A stretch of DNA of 64,000 bases from Miscanthus floridulus (lineage: Eukaryota; Streptophyta; Magnoliopsida; Poales; Poaceae), in assembly GCF_019320115.1 (NCBI RefSeq), contig NC_089591.1, positions 60,005,702 to 60,069,701 on the forward strand, read 5' to 3'. This document shows, in pieces, positions 45,894 through 58,260 of this stretch (positions are counted from its first letter, which is position 1; every line of letters starts with the position of its first letter). Below the pieces are notes generated by a model that was not told the origin of the DNA, did not search any database, and was given only the letters and a program-made list of their open reading frames with translations. The position numbers were made by a program, and so were the translations under genes.

Positions 45894-47154
45894 TTAACGA
45901 CGGTTGCCGGCCGTTAACGGAGGCGTTCCTTTGCCGAGTGTTCTGGTTTGCCGAGTGCTAGTTGTTTATTGAGTGCTTTCTCTCTAGCACTCGGCAAACA
46001 GCCTCTTTACAGAGTGTCCGATAAAAAGCACTCGGCAAAGTCTGGGACACTCGGCAAAGAAGCCATCTCCGGTTGTGACGTGTTCAATTCCTCAGTTCAA
46101 GTGCTCCAAAAAGCTTACAACAAGGGGTATACAAGCTAGGGTTCTACGGATAGAAGGGGTTCGAGAGGTAGGAGAATTCGATTCATTCTCTCTAGGAAGA
46201 AGGCCCAACCCCTTTATATAGTCATGGGGGCTGGGATACATGTAGAAGTAAAGGGTTCTCCTGTCCCGAGTGGTTGAGAGCCAGAGGGGTAGGGAGAAGC
46301 TTGGTGAGCACGATCTATGAGCCCTCCTTGTCTTGTCCTGGCTTTTGTAGATATGCCCGAGTGTGGTCGTCGGGGGTCTTGCTCCCCACGCTAAGGCATG
46401 GCGCGTCAATGGTGGTATTGTGCCAAGCGTGGCGGCACTGTGTGCATGGTGGTTTTTCACCAACTCTCCTGTGTGGCTATGGGCGCATAGTAGATGTCGT
46501 GGTCTCCGTCCTAGCGTCCGTTACTTCTGGGTGAAGTTATGGTCCCACTGTACAGGGGGGAGCAGCTATCCCTTGTGGGCTGCCCGCTCTCTTGGTCATG
46601 GCAACGTTGCCCCGACCTCTTGTAGTCGGGTCGTGGGCATAGGATTGAGTGGTCTTTGGTGGGAGCTGACTCCTGGTCGTGATTTTCATACTATAGTGGG
46701 TATGATCGTACATTCGTCCAAGGGGTTAGGCGGGATTTGGACGGTACTGAGCCACGCGAGGTGACATAGCCGAGCCCCAGTGTAGTCTTGTCTGTCAGTG
46801 TGGCACGGCCTAAGGGATGATGCTCTGCCCCAGGGCTTGATGGCCTGAAGGGTGGTTCGTCCTTCTCTATACCCGGAGGAGTGTGAGGGTGCGTGCGCGT
46901 CCCGTTCAGCCAGGTGCATTTAATGCATCTACCCACCTTCCATCTTTCCTGAGCGGTCAAGGCCGGAGGTGGTCGAGGTGGCCGTGTAGTGCATGGTCGG
47001 GAGACAGGAGAGGTCAAGGCAGGCCACGTACGGCTCAGGTAGGACAGGTCAAGGCAGGCCACGGTTAGCTGGGCTGCGTCCAGTTGGACCGTCCTGAGTG
47101 ACTCTCGAACCCTGTGTTGGGTACCCCAGTTGTACCCCTGACACAAGGTTAATC

Positions 47155-47630
47155 AAAAAAGAACCTACACCCTTGGACCTTATGATAACACAATAGCTTA
47201 GATTAAACCAAAGTGTCTATGCGTAATACATTTGTGAGATTAATCAGAAAAAGAAAAGAATATACGTTGTTAGATTTTATAGTGATCTAATGGCTTAGAT
47301 TAAATCGAAGTGTCCATGCCTAATTCAATTAAAGATTATTTGAACAATAGAAAAGAACCTACTTTGTTGGACTTTACGATGATCTAGCGGCTTAGATTAA
47401 ACCAAATAGACCATGCCTAGTATCATTATGAGAGCTATGAGAAGAGCTATGAGATTAATCGGAAAAAATGAAAAAACCTATACCATTTTATTTTTCAGTG
47501 ATCTAACGGCTTAGATTAAATCAAAGTGCCAGGTCCATGTGTGATACGGCAAGATTAGTTGGGGAAAAGGAAAAGATCTTACTCCATTGGATTTTTTTTT
47601 CAATGACCTAACAATTTAGATTAACCAAGA
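47155..47630. repeat. Degenerate tandem repeat, five units of 97-119 bp
   Basis: GGCTTAGATTAAAYCRAAGTG recurs at about 47196, 47293, 47390, 47509 and (weaker) 47612. Each copy is followed by a CCATG.CTAAT segment, an A-rich part and a TTGGAYTTTAYRRTGATCTA lead into the next unit. AT-rich, non-coding. Confidence 0.75.
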
Positions 47631-48066
47631 TTACGCCCTGAAGATAATTAATACATTGTAAATTTGAAATAATAAGTAAATTGAAAAATAACAATTTCGT
47701 TTTCATATGAGCTGAAAAGAAAAATACCTACATACAGGTTCCATATAAAACACAATGGCTAAAGGCAAAGTTTTAATAAAAACTGAAAATAAGTTGGTAG
47801 TTACCCAAATGAATGTAAAGAAAAAATACCTAAACAAGTATTCCATATATATAGACTATTATTAGTAAATAGCTAAATTTAAAATTAAAATTTACAAAAA
47901 AATCCATATGTTGGAACACGCACCTAAATAAAAAGTTAATGTATTGCTAAGGTCAAAAAGATTGTCTTCCACTCTCAAGGGCTAAGAACTAGTGCATTGA
48001 TCATATAAATCCATATTATATAGCTGTCTAGATGGAACAAATATAGAAAGAGATATCAGTATTATA
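47631..48066. other. AT-rich non-coding
   Basis: No feature recognised. Confidence 0.4.
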
Positions 48067-48196
48067 GGCTCGGTTAGGCAGGACTTATTGCTGCTGTGGC
48101 TGATTTGTAGGGTTGATTTGTTGTGAGAGAAAAACACTATTTTAATGGTTGAAAAGTAGGGATGATTCTGGCTGATAAGCTCAAGCAAACAGAGCC
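48067..48196. mobile_element. MITE of the GGCTCTGTTTGC family
   Basis: 130 bp; left GGCTCGGTTAGGCAGG and right inverted GCAAACAGAGCC, flanked by ATA on both sides (48064-48066 and 48197-48199). The interior has TTGTTGTGAGAGAAAAACAC as in 41206-41322. Confidence 0.7.
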
Positions 48197-48199
48197 ATA

Positions 48200-49430
48200 G
48201 AATTCAACCACCGTTCTAATTGGATTTTGCCATAGTAGTGTATAAAACAAGGAAACCACATGAATAAATGCCTAAGGAGGGATTGAACATAGGCACAACA
48301 ACTATCTAACATGGACGTCAATGTTTCTGCATGTCCATGAAATAAAAAATTCCGGCCTTCTCGTGGATGGTGGTTGGTTCACCGGCCATGCTTGTTCCCA
48401 AACTCTTCTACCTTAATAAAATATCTTTGAGAAAAAAAAATCATCGAGTAATTTAGATCCACACACCACTTCAGAGTAGAAGTGGCTCCAACAGACAAGA
48501 ACAATAGCTTTATGATGAATCAGGCAATATCTTAGGACAAAAAAGGTATCTACAAGTCCATAATAGATATATATATGTTGATCCAAAAATTATTTGCATG
48601 AGCCATGTTACTAGCTCAGAATGTTTACTCGTCAGTCCTCACAGAGAGAAATGGAACCGTACTGGTCCAAACTGGCACTAGCAGGATCTCAAATATCTAA
48701 TGCAGCAGCAGCACTGTCCAAAACAGCCGTCACGACTTACAAATCTTAAGACCTGAAGGCGCCGTCGTCATACCTAACCACACACACTAGCAAAACGGAG
48801 GCAGGAAAACTGATTAACTACTTAATAGAGGATGATAGTACTTTGCAATGGACCCTTTGTTCTCATCTCTTATTGCATCGAATACTAAACCGTGCTTCGG
48901 AAATATCTTCTCCAAGCTCCAGGCCAAAGAAATAGAGACACTCAGGGTTTGGTGGTCGTCACTCGTCACTACCCTGCAGAATAAATTCGGCAGGTAATCA
49001 GCGACTCCGATGAAACTTCAGGCAGAAAAAAACAGGAACCGGTCTCTCTTATTTGTCCTGGGCTTTTAGCTGATGATTAAGAGCAGATGATCTATTCGTT
49101 TTTTTTATAAAAAAGAGCGGATGATCTACGCTAGATATTGATTCCTTTCGTCCTCAAGCCGGAAGGCGGGAGCAGAAAAAATATAGGATATAAGATCAGC
49201 ATTATCATATCTCATGGACCTTGACTTTGCTTCGACGGCACATGTACGATTGCTCAATACTAATTGTGCAATCATACAAAATGGTAAGGAAATGTGACAT
49301 CTCATGAATCATGATGAGCTTTCTCTTTACTTACCGAGGAGCAGATTGGCAAGTATATACTCCGTTGGTAGAAGGTTCTCGGTATGTATGGCCTCCGGTC
49401 CCCGCCTCCTCGGAGGCTCAGACGAGAGCT
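48200..49430. other. Intergenic, one possible LINE 3' tail
   Basis: Mostly unrecognised. ACCTTAATAAAATATCTTTG followed by an A run (about 48410-48440) could be the 3' tail of a plus-strand LINE fragment. Confidence 0.35.
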
Positions 49431-49516
49431 TGACAATTTTACTTTTTTTTTTCGTTGGCGCGTATTTTTTTCACGATGGGGCATATAGCATTTTTACATT
49501 AAGTGAAAGTAGAGGT

Positions 49517-50811
49517 TGTTAAACAGTTGCAACAACAGGGTATCCCGGTAATCCTAAGATTACCAAGTCCCAAGCACCCTATCAGGGTCATAACCTTGGG
49601 GTGTCTTAAGGCATCAATCAGTTAGCAGGCCACGTGGCCCGCAAACACATCAGCTAGCAAAGGCCTGAACGAACGAGGCCCGGCCGAGCCAAGCAAACCA
49701 AGCCGGACGGTAAGGCCAGGGTCAACCACGACCCCATCCTTTTGCCTTAGCCGCACGACGCTGGAAAGGTGCACAACCTCTCCACCAGTGACGACCCCTG
49801 GAAGGAGCAGGGAGAGGTCGAGCCCAGCCAAGCGTGCCTGCTCTGACAAGAACAAGCACGCCGCACTGACCCCGTAAGGATCGAGGGGACAATAGTCACC
49901 TCGGTCCGGTTAGACGCTATCCCTCTGCCACACCGCACATACAAGACAATACCGCTTAAATCGGTGACGACAGGTACGATGACCACTGGCTAGATACGGC
50001 CCGACGAGATAAGAGTACGATCCTACTCACTACGGGATGGGATCCACAACGAGGACCTTGACTTAGAGGCCATCCAGGCTGACGGGAATCACGACCCCAA
50101 CGATAGGGATCGTGCCCCCCCCCCCCGCTCCTCAGGACAACAAGACGATTCACGACCTAGGGGTGGCCACTGACTCCTATACGACGTCCTAGGAAACCAA
50201 GAGACGATGATGAAGACCACGACGAAGACCACATCGCACAGGACGACTGGCGAACTACCATCGTGCCTATAGTGCCGCCACTGCCGGTATAGTAGCACCA
50301 CGCCGCACCATGCCGTGACATGGCCATCAGACCATAACAACAGCCATGCCCGAACATACTCCACAAGATGGTGTAGCTTGCATGCCAAGTTAGCTAGGCC
50401 CTCCCTCAGGCTCATGACCCTTCGGTCGGGGAGAACCTACTGCTTTGTACAAGCCCTGGCCGCGAACTCTATATAAGGGCAGCCAAGGCACCCATCTTGA
50501 CATGATTCTGAATCCTCTACCATTTCATTCATTCCCCATAGTAGTAGGGCTCCTGAAGCTTCCCTTCGGGTAGCCCACCGCCTAGCTTAGTTTCTTCTTC
50601 CTCTTCCACAATTCTTCGCACCCTCCATTGTAAGAACTTCAGAGCATTCCAGCGAGAAACACGCACTCGATCATCTCTGATACTGGACATAGGGCTTCGA
50701 CTTAGGACTAGTATAAATCCTCGTGTCTTTTGGATACTGCCATCGTCTTCCTAGAATAGCGCGGCAATCGTATAAATTTATTAGTCGGATTTACAAAATA
50801 CCGATGCACCC
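49517..50811 (+). mobile_element. Probable solo LTR, approximate ends
   Basis: The segment has a plus-strand TATA box CTATATAAGG at 50469-50478, a downstream leader rich in TTCTTC, and an end GTCGGATTTACAAAATACCG, all usual for a Gypsy LTR. I could not find a target duplication, so both ends are approximate. The downstream segment is not gag. Confidence 0.5.
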
Positions 50812-50987
50812 GATACAAGAAAACAAGAAAACAAGCAAGAAAGGCAGAAGGGAGTGGACCCTTCACCATAGACCTAACCGACTGAACCTGTAGAAAAAAA
50901 TTCAACACAAAGGCTACCCACTCAGAAGACGAAGCTGCGGTGGCAAAGCATCCACCGAAAGAACCAAGACAATGGCAACAATGGTAA

Positions 50988-51193
50988 CAACAGCGACTAG
51001 GTAGCCACTATGATCAACCGAACGACTGCATCGACAATGCCAACAGCAACCAGGTAGCCGTTGTAAATCGAGCGACTGTAGCGACAACATCAACAGCGAC
51101 CAGGTAGCCGCTGTGAACTGCGTGACTATGGCATTAACATCAACAATGACTAGGTAGCCGTTGTGACCAGCCGAGCGACTACAGCAGCAACAT
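50988..51193. repeat. Tandem repeat, four units of 50-53 bp
   Basis: Each unit has CAACAGCGACYAGGTAGCCG, then a variable half ending GCGACTGYAGCGACAACAT. It lies inside the non-LTR-like insertion. Confidence 0.8.
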
Positions 51194-52262
51194 CAACTGA
51201 GGCAGGGTAGACCGATGTGAAGAGTAGAATGACGAACACGCAGGTACAGAACAGTAAGGAATGACTTTCGGTGAATGGTGTGGGAGGAGCAGGCAGAGTG
51301 CAACAACGAAGCCTTCAACAAGGTAATGACATCCTTAGATGCCAACTTCGTTGGGAGAGGCACCCTAGAGGGACTTTCGTCCCCAAACTTGCCCCAACAA
51401 CCTCCAACGACGAGCAGAAATTGACGACTGCCTCCTAGAAGGTGATGACACTGAGCTAGCGTGCCACCGTCGTGGGCCCAAGGCAAAAAGCCTAGCAGAA
51501 TTTTCATCCCAAGACTGCTCGTCGGACCATGGTAGGCCAGAACGATGGACACCCATCGCAGGTGCCAGACCCTCATAGCGTAGTCTGGCGAACCGCAGCC
51601 ATTGATGTCGGCATGGCCAAGGTGGGCACAGCCTGGCTGCCGCGGCGAAGTTGCCTGTCCGTTGGTGCTGAATGCATGTAGGCACGAGGAGACAGCCGCA
51701 GCCATGGTCGATCACCGCAGGTGAGCTGCCTGGCCACCAAGGTCACTGAATGCTGGGCCAGTCATCAGTGTCCCTACCGACCGCCACTAGATCCATGGTA
51801 GGAGAGGCCAGAATAGGCCCTAGGGCCCCAGATCTGCCCTGCCGACCACCAAAACCGCTGGATTCACCGAGGAAGGTAGCGGTGGTGACGATGCCCGCGC
51901 TACAGCAAGCGACGCCCTTTCTGCCTCATAGACCGCAGATCCAGCAACAGGGAGGCTAGATCCGGTCCAGGAGGGCCTGGATCTGGGTCGTCGACTAGCC
52001 AACTCGCCGTAGTTGCTGTGGAAGGTCGTAGAGGAGAGATGGAGTGGGGGGAGGGAGGGAGGGAGGAATGGGGCTATGACAGGGTCCTTTTTTGGGCCAC
52101 CGCCGCACACCGAAAGGCAGCTGTCTGGCATACGGCGGTGGCTAGAAAGGAGGCGGGAGGAGGCCACTGGAGCAGCAGAGGCTGGCCACCCTGAGTCGCC
52201 CGTAGGTGGGGCTCTTGGGGAGAGACAAGGTTGGTCCCAAAGCTGGATAGCCCGACCCCTCC
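51194..52262. other. GC-rich part of the non-LTR-like insertion
   Basis: Several frames on both strands are open for 90-170 codons but none resembles a known domain. Confidence 0.4.
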
Positions 52263-52409
52263 CTTGGCGCGTATTTCATTAAGCGGGAGGAGAAATACAT
52301 AAAATAGTTACACAAAGGTTGGTAATCGCTTGATTACCATGCATTGGAATAACCAAGAGGAAATCCAGACGGCCTATCAAGGGAGTAAAAAGTCACTGAC
52401 AATTTTACT

Positions 52410-52634
52410 CAAATGTTCAGAAATCATATATGATACATGAATGACTACAATGAGCGCCCACCTTAAGGTTCTAAAATTCGAAACACTTGCTCACGAGACC
52501 TAGGGGCCACTAATGTGCTAAATTTACATGAGATTTTTCAATGAAAACTACTCTACTTCATTTTCACATGATAAGTTGGTCAACTTGCCCGGTAATACCA
52601 ATCCAGATCTTTCAAGAAAAAAAACGTTGGTCAA
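52410..52634. other. Flank between two insertions
   Basis: AT-rich, nothing recognised. GTCAA at 52630-52634 should be the 5' target duplication copy of the next element; its partner is outside the window. Confidence 0.4.
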
Positions 52635-55295
52635 TGTAACACCCTCGGTGTTACACCATAAATTATGTACTAAAACATGTCATGAGCATCATGTTTATGT
52701 GTTAATGCATGTGATAAAGTGTGTAGATTAATTCCTGTAACTCAAAATGATCAGAAAAAACTGCTAAACGAAAGTTGCTCCATGATTTGTACAGTCATCA
52801 AGTAGGGTTTAAAACTAATTTTTATTAAGAAAAAATGCTATAGAACATGTATATGATACTTAAATAAAGTTTGAAGTGCAAACTTTGTAGAAGACAGTGA
52901 AATACTTATGGTCGAAAAAATAATATTACTAGCTAATATTTCCACTAGCTTAGAAATCGCAAATTGAAAACAAATCCAGCTCAAAAACTTAGAAATTTCT
53001 AAGTCTGTCAACAGCTAGATATTGCTATGGTTAGCAATTTATTGTGAGAGATTGGGTTAAAGGGTGATGCAGTGTTATTGCTCGATTTGGTAGTCTCATG
53101 TGCCATCTTGAGCATGGTGAAGCTGGTTTGGCTCCTGGAGCAACCATTTGGTCACGTTGAGTGCTTTAAAATTTGTGCGCGTCACATGTCTCGGGTTGGT
53201 TGGCGCCGGGTGCGCGGTCACTGTGTGGCCTCCCAACACCACGCACATGGTCACACGTGCATGCGCTGCCATGTGCAGATGGCCATGGCTCGGCTGCTGC
53301 TGGCCACGCAGCGAGGAGCCGCTGCTATTGCCGCTTGCACCATCCCGCACTGCGCTGCCATCGCATCGTCGCCATGTCCATGCCTGTACACTATAACCAT
53401 TACACCGCACTACATTGCTAGCCCGCTTTGATGCCGCACGCATGTGGCCATGCCGCCGTCGCCATGTCATTTATGACACTACGACCGTGCGGGCCACGCC
53501 GGTAGGGCACGCGTGGGCCTGTCTGCTAGCGTCTATGTGTGGGTCTTCATGAACTCACCGACCATGTCCTACCAAGGCAAGGACGAGCCGAGCCCACCAC
53601 CACGCCTCGTTTCTCTCTTTCCCCCCTATTTTTTGTCGCCGTCATGTCACGATCACGGTGAGTCAAAGAGCGAGCACCTCTCATCAATTCCTCATGCCCA
53701 CGTCTCTGCCCTCATGTCCCCTCTCCAGCCGCCCCCACCTCGGTTTGATTGTAGCTCAGCCGAGCTCCAATTTTGGAGCATTGCCCGCCACCGTGCCATT
53801 ATGAACCGTCACCGCCCGCGTCATGGCCAACCTTCCCCACTTCACCCTGCATAAATTCCTCTGCACCACTAGCTCTCCTTGGCTCCCTCTCTATTGTGCG
53901 CATGACAGTGGGAGCGCTACCGCCTCCCCGTTGTCGCTGATGCGGGTGTGTCCACCATGGCTTGTCGTCGTGCTCCTCGTGCGCACATGGCCAGCCTTCC
54001 TCTATCATCCTTCGCCCCAACTGTCACCTCGGGCTAGTCCATGGTAGCCTCCTGATGCTCACACGTTAATCAATTAGGCCTGTAGCTTCCCCAGCTCATC
54101 GGATTAGTGGCGCCGTCGTCGCGAATGGCCACGCGTCGCTGCAACTTTCCCCAGCTAGTCCTGCCACCCTATACCACCGCTTAGCATAGCTGCTAGGGTC
54201 AGAGATGGTGATCGACCCGCTAGGTGGACCCACGCGGCCCAACTGGCCGGCGTAAGCGCTTAGTGCCGTCGCTCGCCGCGTCGCCATGCACAGAGTTGCC
54301 GAGGGTGTGCGTGGGTGAATTAAGGAAACTTTGGGGGATTAAGTGAGAAGTTATGAGAGAGAGGGAAAATAGTGTCAGTACTTAGTGTTAATTCGGGAGA
54401 AGTGCGAGGACTATTTTGCAAAAACATCAGCGCGCGTGGGATTCCCCCATCGTGGGCCGTCTCCGTGTGGGTCGGCGCCGGGTGGGCCGCACCGCATGCC
54501 GCTGCGCGCTCGCGCACTCTATGTCGCGTGGGCTGCGCGAGAGAATACATTTTTTCTTTTTTATGAGGAATTAGAAATAATTTTCTAATATAATGTTTGA
54601 GTTGATCTTTGGTAAATCATATAAAATTATGTAGGTATCCAAAAATTATGAAACATATTTTGTTAGGTTCCTAAAATTGTGTTCTAAATGTTAGTGTATT
54701 TAGTTTATATATGTGCTTGTTGATACCAGGAGCTATTAAATCAATTGAGAGTGCTCAATATTATTAAGTTAATTATTGTAGGAATTTTTGTGGTAGATTG
54801 GTGATAACAAAAACCCTAAAATTTTTATAGTAGCTTTATTGTATTATTATGTGCTCGTTGTAATTTTTGTAGCCCTAAAATAGACTATTTAATATGGTAG
54901 CTAAATACCCATTAAGGCTAAATGAATAATGGCATGATATTGGTTTATAAAAATTAAGCACTTGTAGGGTGAGCTTGGAATCTATTTGGTAAAGATGATA
55001 GTTAGCTTAGTGCCTTAGTCATTAGAGCTAGCTTAGTAGCTTAGCATGTTTATTCTTATTTTAAGAGTTGTTGCATAAATACTATGTGTTGCGTCACCAT
55101 TGCATGCATGTAGAGAACGAGTTGGTAGAGATCGTGACCACCGGCGATCACGAGTACGAGGAGGTGGTCGAGGAGTACGAGGAGAGATCCTCATGAAGGA
55201 GGAGGTCCCGGAGCTGTCACTAACTGACTTAGCTGACAATCTGCCTGTCCAAGGCATGCCCTGGTGCATAACCATTATTTTTTTATAATCACTGA

Positions 55296-55327
<32 letters not shown>

Positions 55328-56610
55328 TATGTGCATTTCCGTTGCAGGATCTATTTTGAAACTACATGCAAAGATAACCTACCTATGAGTCCTACTAGCA
55401 TAGGTCGAGTAGCTATTATGCTTAGGCTATCGATAGCATGAGTAACCTGCCGTTACTCACAATAGGTGATTATTATTACTCTCATGACAAAATGGTAAAA
55501 GGAAATAGAGACCGGATAGGGATATGGTACGGGTATTGGTGGGTGTAATAGGTTGTGTCCCACGACCAATATGGCATAGCTTGGTTACACTGTTTTCTCT
55601 ATCCATATTGGTTAAGGACCATCCGTTACAGTGGATTCTAGTCAGGTCATAGACTTATTATCCTGAACACATATTTGCTTATGGGAGCAGGAAGGCTTGT
55701 TGCTCTCTTGTCATGAGTTCTGGCTCTTTTTGGACCGGCTAATTAGAGGTGAGGATGGTAGAGGTCTAAGCATCGCACTGAGTCTAGGACTCAGGAGTGG
55801 GGGCTTGGAGTCCAATTTTAGATGGGGGCCTGGATCCCTTGACACAAGAGTGGTGGATTGGTCTTGCTTGTGCCTAGCGTACAAGTGAGGCGTGTGTTTT
55901 AGGGTACCCAGCTGGGATACATTGGTTCACAAATTGCCATGTGATACGGTACGGCTTGGCTACGATCTAGCATCATAGTAAGAACTGAAAGATGAAAGGG
56001 AATAAACAGATCTGATTGCTCAACACTTGCTTGAAACTAGAATAGGTGCTTACATAGAATGGTTACCTAATGAACTAATCATGACTGCTAATAAAACACA
56101 TACATAAGGATTCACTACAAGTAATGCTTTTTGCACACAAAAAGGAAACCCAGAAAACCATAAAGCTTATCATATCCTTTGGAGTCGGGAAATTATTCCC
56201 AATAGTCGGATAAGTCTTGCTGAGTACATTGTATACTCAGGGTTTATTTGCCCCTATTGCAGGTGCAGCTTGAGGAGTGGCTATTGTGTGGAGGATTCTT
56301 CTAGTGGGCACAGATGAATCCTTGTATCTTATCGTTAGACGTTTATTTCAATTCCGTTGTTTAAATTCCTGCACTCTAAACTTGGTATTGTAATAATGTA
56401 TTTTCGAGAACTATTGTTGTATGAAATTGACTAAGTGATGTAAACTCGTTCCCATTATTGGATCCTGGGTGAAAAACATGGATTGTTCGAGTTCTCCCTT
56501 AGGGGTGTGCTCGACTAAAACCGTCCGATGTAGCTTACTTTTGGGGTGCTTAGCATCTGGTGGAAGACGAGCACTTCTAGAAGTATGCTATTTTGGGCGA
56601 TTCAGCCACA
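52635..56610 (+). repeat. 5' LTR, 3976 bp
   Basis: Starts TGTAACACCCTCGGTG, ends GATTCAGCCACA just before the primer site. AT-rich start, GC-rich section 53100-54540, AT-rich remainder, and a TA/TG microsatellite at 55293-55327. Frames inside the GC-rich part have no domain. Confidence 0.92.
55293..55327. repeat. (TA)n(TG)n microsatellite
   Basis: TATATATATATATG followed by TG repeats, inside the 5' LTR. Confidence 0.95.
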
Positions 56611-56612
56611 GG

Positions 56613-56624
56613 TGGTACCAGAGC
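56613..56624 (+). promoter_or_regulatory. Primer-binding site, initiator tRNA-Met type
   Basis: TGGTACCAGAGC lies two bases past the LTR. The plant initiator tRNA-Met site is TGGTATCAGAGC, so one base differs. Confidence 0.88.
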
Positions 56625-57087
56625 TAATAATGAGTCTATGAGTTTAAAAACTCTTTTCAGAACCTAAAATTTGACCAACAAAAGCTTTGCAAAAAGTAGA
56701 ATGCGATAAAATTATGTAAATAAGTATAAGCCCTAGTAATATGGTCTATCTAGGATAGTTGCACTAGTTTTATCTAATCAATTTTCTATAGGTACACTAA
56801 CTTACGCTGTGTAAGAATCGTTTTGCAAGCAGAAAGTGAGTGTGCGATGTGCTGAAATTTTTTGCGAATGCCGCTATATTCTAGCTTGAGTGAATGGGTA
56901 GACCGATGCATGCGTCATGAAAAGAGAATCTTGCTTAAACTAAACTTTCCCCACACATATAATTTGGATTAGTGAATTGATAGGATAACCTAAAAGAATG
57001 CTTTAATAAAAGCCTTATCATTTCTCTAAGTCACTTGTTCTAAATCTGGAGGGTTGTCCCTAATGTTTGGTTCTTATCTGTTTATAG

Positions 57088-58260
57088 ATGAACTTGAGGT
57101 CTGGTCGATGGAGTACCAGCGCTGGGGTAGACTAGGGTGATAACGGTCGTAGTGAGGACAATGGCAACACCAATGGGGATAGCCACTGAGGCCCCACTTC
57201 TGGCTCCTCCTCCTCCACCACCACCACCATCTCCGATGACCCATGCAGAGATGATGGCAGAGATGCTAGCTGCTCGGCATGAGTCAACCCATGCCTTGGA
57301 GATGCTAGCCTAGGTGATTGCTGGCTTCACCCATGGGGAACACGGAGGCAATGGCAGGAATGGGGGTGGTGCCCGCGGTCCCTGAGGGGTCCTGTTCTTA
57401 CTAGGATTTCCTAAAGATGCACCCTCCCATGTTCACACCAACTGGCTGAGCCTCTAGAAGTGGAGCATTAGCTTCGTATTCTGGAGCAAAAGTTTCAGCT
57501 GCTCACTGTGCCTGAAGAACAGAAGGTGCGCTTTGCAGCGCAACAGCTATTGGGTTCGGCCTAGTGCATAGTGGGACATGTTCAATGCCATGCAGCTGGT
57601 AGACCATCGTGTGACTTGGTAGGAGTTTACCGCTGCTTTCAGAGAGTACTACATTCCTGCTAGTGTGTTAAACAGGAAGTTGACAGAGTTCCTAGATCTA
57701 AAGCAAGGGAGTATGACTGTGATGGATTATATGAACAAGTTCAACCATCTTGCATGATATGCTGGGACCCATGGAGACATTGATGAGAAGAAGAGGGACC
57801 ATTTCTACTGCAGCCTCTCCAGCATCTTATAGAAGGAGCTATACATAGAGAGCTACCAGACTTTTGGTGCTATGATGAATGCTGATATTGCCATGGAAGG
57901 ACTTTAGCGTGACTCTCAGGCTGAGTGGAAGCACAAGCGAGTGATCACTGGATCTTCTAGTCTCCCTTAGGCTTAGAAGGTGCAGGTTGTCAGGATGATG
58001 TCCTTTCACTCTCTGGGTGGATAGCCATCCTGTCGGTCCCAGTAGACTCACCAGGCACCTCTCACCTAGTACCGTGCACCTACTCAGCAGGTGCAACAGC
58101 AGCCTCAGGGACAGCAAGTTCTGCCTTGTCAGGGATAGGGGAATAAGCTGAGTGCTTGTTTCAAGTGTGGCAAGGAGGGTCACTATGCTCGGGAGTATCC
58201 ACAGAACTAGCCTACATAGTCTTCCCAGCCTTTAGCCAACTTCCATCTGGTCAAGAGAAC
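57088..58260 (+). pseudogene. Tekay-like gag
   Basis: Begins at an ATG near 57088 (MNLRSGR). Then come a Pro-rich stretch, the gag core (EFTAAFREYYIPASVLNRKL, LKQGSMTVMDYMNKFNHLA) and a zinc knuckle CFKCGKEGHYAREYP at about 58157-58200. The fourth zinc ligand Cys is Tyr (codon TAT), so the knuckle is broken. Many stops interrupt the frame, several at positions where the family has Gln. Confidence 0.85.

Larger units (their letters stand above)
41647..46077 (-). mobile_element. CACTA transposon, element 2, internally deleted, with inverted duplication
   Basis: The left end CACTACCGG (41647) pairs with an inverted CCGGTTGTG right end (46077); the first 23 bases agree at about 18. The flanking triplets are ACA and ACG, so the 3-bp duplication has one mismatch. 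Subterminal TTTGCCGAGTG arrays lie at 41660-42150 and 45835-46060. Inside are remnants of TNP2 homologous to element 1 (42549-43956); the TNP1 gene and the transposase core are missing. A GC-rich segment (44380-44690) and a 0.5-kb inverted repeat fill the rest. 4431 bp, non-autonomous. Confidence 0.88.
41547..47143 (-). mobile_element. Solo LTR split by CACTA element 2, target duplication CAAGG
   Basis: CAAGG occurs at 41542-41546 and at 47144-47148. Between them the minus strand starts TGTCAGGGGTACAACTGGGG at 47143 and ends at 41547 with CCCATA, where the canonical CA has become TA. A TATA box (TATATAAAGG, minus) lies near 46211-46220. Without CACTA element 2 the LTR is about 1.16 kb. It resembles the solo LTR at 7201 in layout (ACACAAAAAGTTATACTGG compared with ACACGAGGTTTATACTGG). 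Confidence 0.75.
49431..52409 (-). mobile_element. Non-LTR-like insertion with 13-bp target duplication
   Basis: TGACAATTTTACT is present at 49431-49443 and again at 52397-52409. Inside the left copy a run of ten T (49443-49452) is the poly-A tail of a minus-strand insertion. Another 13-base word, TTGGCGCGTATTT, occurs at 49455-49467 and 52264-52276. On the minus strand the second one reads CTTAATGAAATACGCGCCAA, the style of a plant LINE 3' end. An LTR is inserted in the left half. No reverse-transcriptase frame is seen, so the element is truncated or a retrocopy of something else. Confidence 0.45.

Noticed and set aside
48860..49030. Possible exon on the minus strand with an acceptor-like TTCTGCAG
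   Set aside because: A short frame reads on from the acceptor, but no protein family is recognised and no other exon is seen nearby.
53072..54566. Open frames of 60-124 codons in the GC-rich part of the 5' LTR
   Set aside because: The region is an LTR duplicated at 62150-63670, where the frames are not conserved.
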